Below, piece after piece: positions 25,937 through 35,372 of a stretch of DNA of 64,000 nucleotides; position 1 is the stretch's first letter, and each line of letters begins with the position of its first letter. This stretch comes from Citrifermentans bemidjiense Bem (GTDB lineage Bacteria > Desulfobacterota > Desulfuromonadia > Geobacterales > Geobacteraceae). A model generated the notes under the pieces. It ran no database searches, was not told the origin of the DNA, and was given only the letters and a program-made list of their open reading frames with translations. The stretch covers positions 1,797,501 through 1,861,500 of the forward strand of contig NC_011146.1 in the NCBI RefSeq assembly GCF_000020725.1, in the 5' to 3' direction. The translations under genes and the position numbers were made by a program.

Positions 25937-28900
25937 TCACCCCTTTCTCGCGATCCCGGCCATGAACGCCTTGGTCTCGGGAATCATCGTATTGGCGTCC
26001 CCCGCGGTGGGGGTCAGCAGGTTGGCGGCGTCTCCCACGCCGGGGGTGTGCCAGCCAAAGCACCAGGGGAGGCCGATCTGGTGCACGACCTTGTCCCCTA
26101 TCTTCATCGGCTTCATGCGCACGGTCACCATGGCCACCGCCTCGACCTTGCCGCGGGCGGAGGCGACTTCGACCAGGTCGCCGTTGGCGATTCCCTTTTC
26201 CTTGGCGAGCTCCTGGCTGATCTCGCAGAACTGGCGCGGCTGCAGTTCCAATAGCCAAGGGGTGTTGCGGGTCATGACGCCGGTCTGCCAATGCTCGGTG
26301 ACGCGATAGGTGGTGGCGACCAGCGGGAAGCGCGGGTCGGCGTTGGCGAGGATGTCCTCCTTCACCGCGGGGTCCTTGAAGATCTTTACGGCCGGGTTGT
26401 TGAGCTGTTTGGAGAGAAGATTCTGGGCCAGAGGCGACTCCATCGGCTCGTAGTGCTCGGGGAAGGGGCCGTCCTTAAGCCCCGGACCGAAGATCGCGGC
26501 CACCCCGTCCGCCCTCATGATGAAGGGCTTTCTCCCCTCCGCTCCTGCGGCAAGAGGCGGCCAGGGGCCGTCGGGGACGTCGCCCACCCATGCCCCCATT
26601 TTGCCGTCCGGCAGCACCGCCAACGGGTTCCAGTAGACCACTGCCTTTTTCACGTTGAATGGCTTGCCGCTTGGGTCGCACGAGGCGCGGTTGTAGATGA
26701 TGCGGCGGTTCACCGGCCAGCACCAGCTCCATTCCGGGAACATCCCGAGGCCCGTGGGGTCCTTCTTGCCGCGCCGGGCCATCATGTTCCCTTTCTCGTT
26801 GTAGCTCTGGCAGAAGATCCACGAGCCGCAGGAGGTGCTCCCGTCGGCCTGGAGCTGGGCGAAACCTCCCACCAGTTCTCCCTTTTTGCCGAGAAGCTTC
26901 TTCGCTTCCCAGGGTTGGGGCGGTTTCGGGGGTGCCTCACCGGGTTTGAGCGGCTTGGCGGGCTCGGCGACGTCCTGGAGGAAGTAGCCGTTGATCTCCT
27001 TGGCCACCTGGTGGATGTCGATGGAGCGGATGCTGCCGTCGGCCCTTTTGAAGCCGTAGTTCCAGGTAAGTTTCAAAAGTTGATCGGGGAGCGCGCCCCC
27101 TTCTTTCGCGTAGAGAACCCTGATCGCCTGGTACAGGTCGTTCATGATCTCGGAGTCGGGCTTGCTCTGCCCGAGCGGCTTGACCGCCGCATAGCGCCAC
27201 TGGGCCCAGCGCCCGGAGTTGGTGATGGAGCCTTCCTTCTCGAAGGATGCCGCCGCGGGAAGGAAGAAGACCTCCGTCTTCACCTTGGCCGGGTCCATCC
27301 CCGGTCCCTTCCAGAAGGAGGCGGTCTCGTTGTCGAAGAGGTTGACCGCCACCATCCAGTCGAGCTTCCCAAGGGCGTTACGGACCTTGTTGGAGTTCGC
27401 CCCGGAACAGGCGGGGTTCTGCCCCCAGGCGTAGAACCCCTTGAATTTCCCCTTGAGCATGTTGTCGAAGATCATCAGCCAGGAGCCGTTCATGCCCGGG
27501 TCGAGCTTCGGGAGCCAGTTGTAGCCGAAGTCGTTTTCCTTGGTGGCGTTGTTGCCGTAGATCGCCTTCAGGTAGCTGACCAGGTACTTGTTGCGGTTAC
27601 CCCACCAGTTGGCGCTCTGCGGGTCCTTGCTCTTCGGGGTGTGCTTTTCGATGTAGGCAGCCGTGGTGGGAAGGTCGGCCGAGGGGACCGGCATGTAGCC
27701 CGGGAGGATGTGGAACAAAAGTCCCTGGTCAGTCGATCCCTGCACGTTCGATTCGCCGCGCAGCGCGTTCACCCCGCCTCCGGCGACGCCGATGTTCCCC
27801 AACAAGAGCTGGATGATGGACATGGTGCGGATGTTCTGGGTGCCGACCGTGTGCTGGGTCCACCCCATGGCGTAAAGCGAGGTGCCGGCGCGGTCGGGCC
27901 TGCCGGTGGAGGCGTAGAGCTGGTACACCTCCAGGAGCTTTTCCTTGGGCGTCCCCGTGGTCTTGGAGACCAGCTCCGGGGTGTAGCGGCTGTAGTGCTT
28001 CTTCAGGAGCTGGAACACGCAGTTCGGGTCCTGCAGGGTCGGGTCCTTCCTGATGCTGTCGTCGGCCTCCTTCTGGAAGGACCAGCTTTTAACGTCGTAG
28101 CTCCGCTTCTGCGGGTCGTACCCGGAGAAGAGGCCGTCCAGCTCTCCCGGGAGCTTGAAGTCGCCGCTCACCAGATAGGAGGCGTTGGTGTACTCGGCCA
28201 CGTACTGCTCGAAGTAGAGCTTGTTCTGCAGGATGTGGTTGATCATCCCGCCCAGGAAGGCGATGTCGGTTCCGGAGCGCAGCGGCGCGTACAGGTCCGA
28301 CTTTGCGGCGCTGCGGGTGAAGCGGGGATCGACGCAGATGACCTTCGCCCCCGACTCCTTCGCCTTCAGGATCCAGCGGAAGGCGACCGGGTGGTTCTCG
28401 GCGGGGTTCGCGCCCATGATGAGGATTACGTCGGCGTTCTTGAAATCTATCCAGTGGTTCGTCATCGCACCGCGTCCAAACGACTCTGCCAGAGCCGCTA
28501 CAGTGGCGCTGTGTCAAATGCGCGCCTGATGTTCGATGTACACCAGGCCCAACCCCCTTAAAAATTTTTGGTACAGGTAGCATTCCTCGTTGTCCAGCGC
28601 GGCGCTGCCGACCGAGGCGATACCCATGGTACGGTTCACCTCGGCCTCGATCTCTTTCTCGACCTCGACCCCGGCGACCTTCTCCTTGACCTTTATCTTA
28701 CTGGTGGGGACGAAGGAGGCGTCGCGGGTCGCCTTGGTCTTTCTGGCGATCTGGTCGAGCGCCCACTCCCAGGTCACCTCCTGCCAGGCTGCGGCGCCGG
28801 CGGCCCGGTACATCGGCTTGGTGATGCGCGCCTTGTTGTCGCGCAGCTGGTACACGGAAGAACCCTTGGGGCAGAGGGCCCCTTCGTTGATGGGGTGGTC

Positions 28901-29116
28901 CGGATCCCCTTCGACGTTGATGACGTTGTCGCCCTGGGTGTGCACGATCATGCCGCACCCGACGGAACAGTAGGGGCAGATGGTCGTGGTTTCCTTGGCG
29001 TGCTGGATGGCGAGTTCCTGGGCTTTCGCCTCGACGGGATCGAGGTTGAGCCCCAGTGTGGTCGCCGCCACGCCGACACCCGAGATCTTTAAAAAGTTCC
29101 TCCGTGACACTTCCAT
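25937..29116 (-). CDS. fdnG: Selenocysteine-containing formate dehydrogenase, catalytic alpha subunit
   Basis: A 1059-residue exported molybdopterin enzyme oxidising formate. The gene is read through an in-frame TGA at 28514-28516 (residue 201). The context is HQARI-U-HSATVAAL, the same position as selenocysteine in known FdnG proteins, and the frame continues GRGAMTNHWIDF with no other stop. The N-terminus has a twin-arginine signal (RRNFLK, then a hydrophobic run ending near residue 31). The [4Fe-4S] motif is CPYCSVGCG...ALCPKG. GGAGG precedes the ATG. A reader that treats TGA as stop would split it into 28514-29116 and 25937-28465. selA, selB and selC are not in the window but are required. 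Confidence 0.95.
28470..28516 (-). promoter_or_regulatory. UGA selenocysteine codon and expected SECIS region
   Basis: The TGA is complementary to 28514-28516. Bacterial SECIS hairpins sit in the roughly 40 bases that follow; the sequence there contains GCCA/TGGC and GCC/GGC complementary stretches that could form an apical stem. I could not compute the fold. The codon itself is supported by the protein context. Confidence 0.7.
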
Positions 29117-29361
29117 GGCTGCTTCCTCCGTTTTTTACTGTTGGAAAACCCACCTGTTCTGCGTCAATTTTAAAACGTCGTGTCTTCATTATAATGAAAA
29201 GCCAGGCGTTCTCATCTTATCCCTATACATTTGTAATTTCAACTTAAGATACAAAAAATTCTCTGGCGCGGTGTAGAGGATATGTTTAGGGGCGAGGGCA
29301 TGTGTGCGGATGTGGTAGAACCTTGTTACTTCGTTATGGGAGGTGGGGACTGCTTGGAGGA

Positions 29362-32300
29362 TCAGCTGTATTTTCGCCACAGCTCCAGGCCGCTGTAGGC
29401 CTGCTGGAACCCGAAGGAGAGCAGGGCGCCGGCGTAAGGAGAGGACGCGGCGGGCTCCCCGTTGATCCGCTCGACCTGGATTCTCTTCAGCGGGTTGAAG
29501 TCGCGGGAAAGGAGGGTGTGGAAAAAGCGCAGGTACTCCGGGAGCCTCTCGTCGTCCGGCTCCACCTTAATCTCAAGCTCCTTGCCGTAACGCCTCGATA
29601 CCAGCACCAGCTCTGCGCCCCGGTACACGAGGTGGGTCGAGGGGAGGCGGGCGGGGAGGCGATACGGCAACCCGTCAAGCCCGATGCCGCAAAGGGAGGC
29701 GGGGTCGGCGGCGTTGAGCCAGTAGACGGCGTCCGTCGGCATCCCGCGCTCAAGCTGCCGGTACGCCTCCGGGGAGATGAACTGCAGCCCCGGTATGCCC
29801 GTGAAGAAGCTCCCCGAAAGCACCTCCCCGGACATCTCCATGATGCGCAGCGTCCTGAACAGCCGGCTCCACTGCAGGGGAGGGAGCTCGCGCGCCAGAA
29901 GCTCCCTGAAGAGGATGCCGTAGCGCTCCAGCAGCACGCGCACCCGGTCCTTGTTCCTCTCCTCTATTTCCAGCGCGTCGGTCGCCCCTTCCTGCGCCGG
30001 GAGTAGATACCAATTGCCCGGGCCTTCCTGCACGCGGCTCCAGCGGTTTCCGGACGGGCGCCTTAGGTGCCGGCTGTGGCTCGCGGCGTGTTGCGGCAGC
30101 TCGAACCGGTTCAGAATCCCCATGCGCACCGCAGCGAAAGAGTCGTTGCCGAGCTCCCCGCTCCAGGCCTCTTGCCAGAGTTGCTTCGTCACCGTCGCCG
30201 GGGAGAGGCCCGACATGAGACAGATCGCGGTGAGGCTGTAGTGCCCCCGGGGATCGGGGATAAGAGGGGAGGGGGGCTTGGCCCCCGGCTCCAGAGGTGC
30301 ATTCTCCCTTTCCTGAATCTGAAACAGGTCCAAGTCCTCCGGAAAGGCGAAGGAGAGTCTCTTCGGGCCGCAGCCAAACCAAAGGAGGTCGCTGGACTGC
30401 ATGAGGCTATCCAGCCAGGCCCCGAAGTAGGGGGCAAGGCGGGCGGGCAAAACCTCTTCTTCCCAGAGGGGTGCCGAAAGCGGCGCGCCCAGCAGCTGCT
30501 CCAGCCTGTCCCTTAGGTCGTCCGCGGAACTCCCCGGAGCGGCAAGCCCCTGCACCGTCGCCAGGAACAGGGGGAGCCGGGAGAGATCCAGCGCCTCGAA
30601 GGCGGGCTTTCTCGATCTGCGCAGCATGCGCAGCAGCGCCTCAAGGTTGACTGCATCGCAGATCTGCGGCTCCGTTGCCGCCTCGGTGAACTGGTCGATC
30701 AGCATGGCGCCGGTCTCTTCCAGCGTCTGCAAGGTATCGCGCAGCAGCTGGTCGGAGAGCCCCAAAGTCAGTTGCAGCCTGGTTACCTCTATAGGACCGT
30801 AATAGCTCAGCCACCTTGCCACCGACCTTGCCGCGGCCGGTTCTTCTTCCTCAGCTCCCTCGTCTGTGGCAAGACTGTTACGCTCCCAGAGCCGGTCCAG
30901 CGACTCCTGCAAAAGTGCCGTCATACGCTCGTCGCCGGCGAGCGGCGACCAGGGCAGCTCCTCTTTCTCCAGCGCAAAAGCCCGGGCCAGCTCCGGGATC
31001 ATCTCGACGGCTGCCACCAGCGGGGCCTCAGTTTTCGGCAGCGTCAAAGCGACCAGCCGCCCGGCTATCTGCGGCAGCAGCTCCTCTTCCGCTAAGCCGC
31101 TGTCGCGCCTGACCGCTTCAAGGAGCAGCGGCCATTCCGAAAACGGGATCAGGAGCCTTTCCTTCGCCCAGTCGATCAGCTCCCTGGGGGAATCGGGGGC
31201 GTATCCCGCGGCCAGACGCTGCCGCTTCTGCTCGAAGAGCCGCACCAACTCGGCGGGGAGCCGCGGGCGCAGGTGCGCGGAGAGCGCCATTTCCTTGGGG
31301 AGGTCGCTTCCCAACGCCGATCGCCGCCCGCCCCCCAGGGTGTCGTCCTCGTAGACGTACTTGTTGGTCTGCTGCCAGATGAGCCCCTGGGCGAAGGGGG
31401 ATGCTTTCGTGGTGCGGACCCGGGTAAGATAGATGCTCCCATCCTGGATCTCCTCCAAAAGCCGCTTCAGGTTCACCAGGTCGAATTCATCCTTAAGGCA
31501 GGAGCGCCAGGTTTCCAAGAGCACAGGGAAGTCGCGGTACCTGAGCACGGAGGCGAGGAGCTTCTTGGAGCGGAGGCGATTCAGCCAAAGCGGCATCCTC
31601 CTTTTGAAGTTGCTTCGGGACAGCAGCAGCGCGCGCCCTGCGTTCTCCCTGAAGCGCGCGCCGAAGTAGCCGGTCCCCTCCATCGATTCCCTGAGCAGCG
31701 GCTCGATGTTCTCCGGCGTGACCAGTTCGAGGAGATGCTCCGGCTGCTCCAGGTCGTGGGGGAGCAATAGCGCGATCCCGTCGTTGTTGTAGAAGGCCTG
31801 CAGCGGGTAGCCGTAGCGCTTCTCCCAGGCTGCTGTGAGCGCGAAGGTGAACGGGCGGTTGACCGCGTTCCCCCAGAGGGTGTGCAGGATGATCTGCTCC
31901 GTTTCCGCCCCTGCGGCCGGGTCGCGGAACTGCTCGATCAGCAGATGGTGGCGGTGGGGAAGGGGGGCATTGGTCGATTCCTTTTGCAGTTTCAGGTAGC
32001 TCTCCAGCGCCCGAGCCGCGTCCCGGTCCATGAAATGCCGCTGCATCAGCTCCTCGATCAATTCCGGCTCCCCCAGCCGCTCGTCGCAGTGCTGCAGGAA
32101 CGAGGCGATCTTTTCGGAATAGAAGAAATCGCGGTCCAGCTCCTCCGCCCTCCAGAAGGGAATGATCTGCTGCGACTTCCTGGCCGGCACCACCAGGACC
32201 GTGCTGTGGGTCACCTCCGTTATCTGCCAGACCTGCGCCCCGAGCGCGAAGGTGTCCCCGATCCTCCGCTCCCAGACGAACTCCTCGTCCAGCTCCCCTA

Positions 32301-33849
32301 TCTTGGCGCCGCTCTCCTTCAGGCGCAGCTCGAAGTACCCCCTCTCGGGAATAGTCCCTCCCTCCAGGTAGATGAGCATGGAAAGCGCGGGGCGGGTCGA
32401 GATGGTCTGCTCCAGCCGGTCCACCGTCGCCCTCGGGCGCAGCTCGGGGACGTGCGAGTCCGCGTATCTTCCCTCCAGCATGCCGATCACCAGGTCGAAC
32501 TGCTGCCGGGAAAGGTTCCGGTACGGGTAGCACCCCTTCAGGAAGTCGTAAAGGTCGTCCAACTGCCAGGTCTCGGCCAGTGCCATGGAGAGGACGATCT
32601 GGGCCAGCAGGTCGAGTGGGTTCTCCACCGGGCGGACCTCCTCGATCTCGCCGTCGGCGATGGCGCGGGCGATGACTGCCGCCGAGACGAAGTCCATGCC
32701 GTAGGTGGGAAAGAGCATCCCGGAGCTCACCTCTCCCACCCCGTGCCCCGAGCGGCCGATGCGCTGAATGGCGGAGGAGATGGAGCGGGGCGTCTGGATC
32801 AGCACCACGCTGTCCAGCCGACCGATGTCGATGCCTAATTCCAGCGAGTTGGTTGCCACTATCGCCTTCAGCTCGCCGCGCTTCAGCCGTTCCTCGACGG
32901 CCAGGCGGATCTCCCGCGACAGGGAGCCGTGATGGGAATAGGCGAGCTCCTCGCCCGAGAGCTCGTTGATCAGGCGGGTGACCTTTTCCGTGGTGCGCCT
33001 GCTGTTGGCGAAGAAGAGGGTGGAGCGGTGCCGCTCGATGATCTCCGCGAATCGGGCCGTGAGCGCTGGCCATAACTCGTCCGCAGCTCGTTTTTCCCCA
33101 GCCTCATCCGGAGCGCTGATAGTGAGGCTGAAGCTTTTCCCGCGGTCCCCGCGGACTATGGAGATGGGCCGGGGAACATGCTCTCTTCCGACTTGTCGGA
33201 GCCCCCCCACGAAATCCGCCACCGTTTCCAGCGGCCGCACCGTGGCCGACAGCGCGATGCGCTGGAATTCACCGCTCAAGAGCACCAGCCGCTCCACCGC
33301 CGTGATCAGGTGCGTCCCCCGCTTCCCCCCGGCGACCGCATGGATCTCGTCCAGGATTACGGTGGCGACGCCGTTGAGCGTCGCCCTGCTTCCCTTTGAA
33401 GTAAGGAGGATGTTGAGACTCTCGGGTGTGGTGATCAGGATCTCCGGGGGATGGCGCAGCATCCTTCGGCGCTCGTCGCCTGGTGTGTCGCCGCTGCGGG
33501 TCATTACCCCGATATCGGGGAAGGGAACCCGGTGCTTCGCGAAGTGCTGGCGCAATTCGAAAAGCGGCGCGGTCAGGTTGCGGCGCACGTCGTTATTCAG
33601 CGCCTTAAGCGGGGAGACGTAGAGCACTCTCGTTTCCCCGCAGGGCCAGGCGCCGGTCACCAACTGGTTGATAGCCCACAAGAAAGCGGCCAGCGTCTTC
33701 CCGCTTCCGGTCGGGGCAGTCACCAGCACGTGCCGCTCTTGCATCACCTCGCTCCAGGCGCGCGACTGTACCAGTGTCGGTTCTCCCAGGGTTTCCCTGA
33801 ACCAGTCGGCTATCAGCGGGTGGAAATATTTCAGGACGTTTTCCGGCAT
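29362..33849 (-). CDS. lhr: Large DEAD/DEAH-box helicase, Lhr family
   Basis: A 1495-residue superfamily 2 helicase of the Lhr type, involved in DNA repair. Helicase motifs lie in the first 400 residues: Walker A APTGSGKT near 45, DEIH in ILDEIHAVAGGKRG, SATV in LSATVRP, then the ATNSLELGIDIG and QRIGRSGHG segments. A winged-helix and Lhr-core region follows, then a long C-terminal extension, as in full-length E. coli Lhr (1538 residues). Monocistronic by appearance. Confidence 0.92.
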   Translation of the reverse strand: MPENVLKYFHPLIADWFRETLGEPTLVQSRAWSEVMQERHVLVTAPTGSGKTLAAFLWAINQLVTGAWPCGETRVLYVSPLKALNNDVRRNLTAPLFELRQHFAKHRVPFPDIGVMTRSGDTPGDERRRMLRHPPEILITTPESLNILLTSKGSRATLNGVATVILDEIHAVAGGKRGTHLITAVERLVLLSGEFQRIALSATVRPLETVADFVGGLRQVGREHVPRPISIVRGDRGKSFSLTISAPDEAGEKRAADELWPALTARFAEIIERHRSTLFFANSRRTTEKVTRLINELSGEELAYSHHGSLSREIRLAVEERLKRGELKAIVATNSLELGIDIGRLDSVVLIQTPRSISSAIQRIGRSGHGVGEVSSGMLFPTYGMDFVSAAVIARAIADGEIEEVRPVENPLDLLAQIVLSMALAETWQLDDLYDFLKGCYPYRNLSRQQFDLVIGMLEGRYADSHVPELRPRATVDRLEQTISTRPALSMLIYLEGGTIPERGYFELRLKESGAKIGELDEEFVWERRIGDTFALGAQVWQITEVTHSTVLVVPARKSQQIIPFWRAEELDRDFFYSEKIASFLQHCDERLGEPELIEELMQRHFMDRDAARALESYLKLQKESTNAPLPHRHHLLIEQFRDPAAGAETEQIILHTLWGNAVNRPFTFALTAAWEKRYGYPLQAFYNNDGIALLLPHDLEQPEHLLELVTPENIEPLLRESMEGTGYFGARFRENAGRALLLSRSNFKRRMPLWLNRLRSKKLLASVLRYRDFPVLLETWRSCLKDEFDLVNLKRLLEEIQDGSIYLTRVRTTKASPFAQGLIWQQTNKYVYEDDTLGGGRRSALGSDLPKEMALSAHLRPRLPAELVRLFEQKRQRLAAGYAPDSPRELIDWAKERLLIPFSEWPLLLEAVRRDSGLAEEELLPQIAGRLVALTLPKTEAPLVAAVEMIPELARAFALEKEELPWSPLAGDERMTALLQESLDRLWERNSLATDEGAEEEEPAAARSVARWLSYYGPIEVTRLQLTLGLSDQLLRDTLQTLEETGAMLIDQFTEAATEPQICDAVNLEALLRMLRRSRKPAFEALDLSRLPLFLATVQGLAAPGSSADDLRDRLEQLLGAPLSAPLWEEEVLPARLAPYFGAWLDSLMQSSDLLWFGCGPKRLSFAFPEDLDLFQIQERENAPLEPGAKPPSPLIPDPRGHYSLTAICLMSGLSPATVTKQLWQEAWSGELGNDSFAAVRMGILNRFELPQHAASHSRHLRRPSGNRWSRVQEGPGNWYLLPAQEGATDALEIEERNKDRVRVLLERYGILFRELLARELPPLQWSRLFRTLRIMEMSGEVLSGSFFTGIPGLQFISPEAYRQLERGMPTDAVYWLNAADPASLCGIGLDGLPYRLPARLPSTHLVYRGAELVLVSRRYGKELEIKVEPDDERLPEYLRFFHTLLSRDFNPLKRIQVERINGEPAASSPYAGALLSFGFQQAYSGLELWRKYS

Positions 33850-34196
33850 AGCTATGACTTTAGGTCAAGAGGGAAGTTAATCAAGTTTTCTCGCAGTCAT
33901 CTTTCGATTCTGCTTGAGCCGCGTTGACTCCAGCCGATAGGAACTAGAGAGGCTGACGCAGCACGCGACGTCACGATACAAAGCAGCGGGAAAGGCATAG
34001 CAAACGGATGTGACATTGCCCTTATCGTTCCTCAACGACAAAAGCGGCGATTTCACGATTTCGATGAGACAAAATAGTTGTCTTCAAAGAGTACCAAGTG
34101 ATATTTACACTGCGGCAACCTACGTTGAGTTCAAGGCGAAGGTCGTCCTTGATGCCCGCGGCATCAAGAACCCGCCGGAATCAAAAGGAGATATAG
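33850..34196. other. Divergent spacer between lhr and a small lipoprotein gene
   Basis: A 347-base gap that must hold promoters for both divergent genes. I see a weak TTGTCT-N18-TATTTA candidate near 34078-34107 toward the lipoprotein. A frame overlapping the lipoprotein gene from 34010 looks like a shadow. Nothing else stands out. Confidence 0.45.
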
Positions 34197-34412
34197 ATGA
34201 AGAAATCCGTACTGTTGATGATGCTGGTGCTTGCGTTGACGGGTGCGTGCAACTCGGACAAGGGCAAGGAGCTTTTCGACACCGCGCAGTTCGAGGAAAA
34301 GCAGAACAACAGGGAACACGCAAAGCAGCTCTACCAGGAGATCGTGAACAAATATCCCGATAGCCCGGTTGCGAAACAGGCGCAGGAAAGACTGGCGGTA
34401 TTGCCGAAATAG
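34197..34412 (+). CDS. Small lipoprotein with a TPR-like helical pair
   Basis: A 71-residue protein. The signal peptide ends in the lipobox LTGAC (about residues 14-18). The mature part (AKQLYQEIVNKYPDSPVAKQAQERL) is the kind of helical repeat seen in YbgF- or BamD-type proteins ('Y..I...YP.S..A..A...L'), but only one repeat fits. AAAGGAG is upstream. It may be a small envelope adapter. Confidence 0.75.
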   Translation: MKKSVLLMMLVLALTGACNSDKGKELFDTAQFEEKQNNREHAKQLYQEIVNKYPDSPVAKQAQERLAVLPK

Positions 34413-34416
34413 CCGA

Positions 34417-34510
34417 CCTTCGCCCTTTGGGCTACGGTGGGCAGGCTCCGCCTTCGCCCTTTGGGCTACGGTGGGCAGGCTCCGCCTTCGCGCTGCACGC
34501 TGCCGTGGGC
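34417..34510. repeat. 34-bp tandem repeat, two exact copies plus a diverged third
   Basis: Copies at 34417-34450 and 34451-34484 are identical (beginning CCTTCGCCCTTTGGGCTACG). The following stretch from 34485 keeps the beginning and GTGGGCAGG but has changed in between. GC-rich hairpin sequence follows up to the next gene. Confidence 0.8.
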
Positions 34511-34601
34511 AGGTACTCGTTTTTGGGGGGTAATTCTCGATCCCGGAGCGAAGCGGAGTCCCCGCCCCCGGAGGGGGAGGGTTAGGGAGGGGAGGAAATC
34601 T

Positions 34602-35360
34602 GTGAGATTACGCGTACTAGGTTGTTCAGGTGCCGAATTCCCCGGACACAGTCCATCGGCTTTTCTGATCGACGACTCTTTGCTCCTGGACGCCGGGACC
34701 GTGGGTGCCGTGCTCAGCGAGGACGAGCAGTGGCGCATCGACGACATCCTGGTGACCCATTCGCACCTGGACCATATCCGCGGCATCCCGCTTCTGGCCG
34801 ATAACATCGTCGTCTCCCGACTTTCCCGGACCGTCCAGGTCCGCGGCACGACTGAAGTCCTCGCGGCTCTCGGCACCCACCTGATGAACGGCGTCATCTG
34901 GCCCGATTTCACCCGCATCCCCACGCCCGAGGCCCCGGTGCTGCGCTACCAGCCGATCCCGGTAGATAAGTCCTTCGCGGTCGGCGATTACGAGGTGCTG
35001 GCCTCCCCCGTGAACCATCCCGTCCCTGCGGTCGGCTATCGGGTGAGCAGGGGGGGGACTTCGCTGCTCTACACAGGCGACACCGGCCCCACCGAGCGCA
35101 TCTGGGAGTTGGCCGGGGAGTTGGCGGCGCTGATCGTCGAGGTTTCCTTCCCGAGCGACATGGCGGAGATAGCGCTTCTCACCGGTCACCTGACGCCCAT
35201 GCTCCTGGGGAAGGAGCTGGCGAAACTGCCGAAACTCCCCCCGCGCATCCTGATTACCCATCTGAAACCGCAGTATTACGACCGGATCGAGGCGGAGCTT
35301 GCGGCCCTGCGTCTTCCGGGGGTCGAGCTTTTGCGCGGCGGAAACGTCTATGACCTGTGA
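34602..35360 (+). CDS. Metallo-beta-lactamase-fold hydrolase, class II cyclic-nucleotide phosphodiesterase-like
   Basis: A 252-residue protein. I chose GTG at 34602 because GGGAGGGGAGG lies just upstream and the protein then starts MRLRVLGCSGAEFPGHSPSAF, a usual beginning for this fold. The metal motif HxHxDH appears as THSHLDHI, followed by GDTGPTERIW and a late ILITHLKPQY. Similar sequences are annotated as class II 3',5'-cyclic-nucleotide phosphodiesterases, but the substrate here is not proven; tRNase Z-like activity is an alternative. Confidence 0.75.
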   Translation: MRLRVLGCSGAEFPGHSPSAFLIDDSLLLDAGTVGAVLSEDEQWRIDDILVTHSHLDHIRGIPLLADNIVVSRLSRTVQVRGTTEVLAALGTHLMNGVIWPDFTRIPTPEAPVLRYQPIPVDKSFAVGDYEVLASPVNHPVPAVGYRVSRGGTSLLYTGDTGPTERIWELAGELAALIVEVSFPSDMAEIALLTGHLTPMLLGKELAKLPKLPPRILITHLKPQYYDRIEAELAALRLPGVELLRGGNVYDL

Positions 35361-35372
35361 ATGCGCCAATGC

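Noticed and set aside
25937-29116. fdnG as a pseudogene broken by a stop codon
   Set aside because: The TGA sits exactly at the known selenocysteine position and both sides continue the same protein.
29188-29193. TATAAT on the minus strand as the fdn promoter
   Set aside because: It is part of a self-complementary CATTATAATG and no matching -35 is found at 16-18 bases, so I do not list it as a promoter.
34010-34363. 117-codon frame overlapping the small lipoprotein
   Set aside because: The 34197-34412 frame has a signal peptide, lipobox and ribosome site; this one has none.
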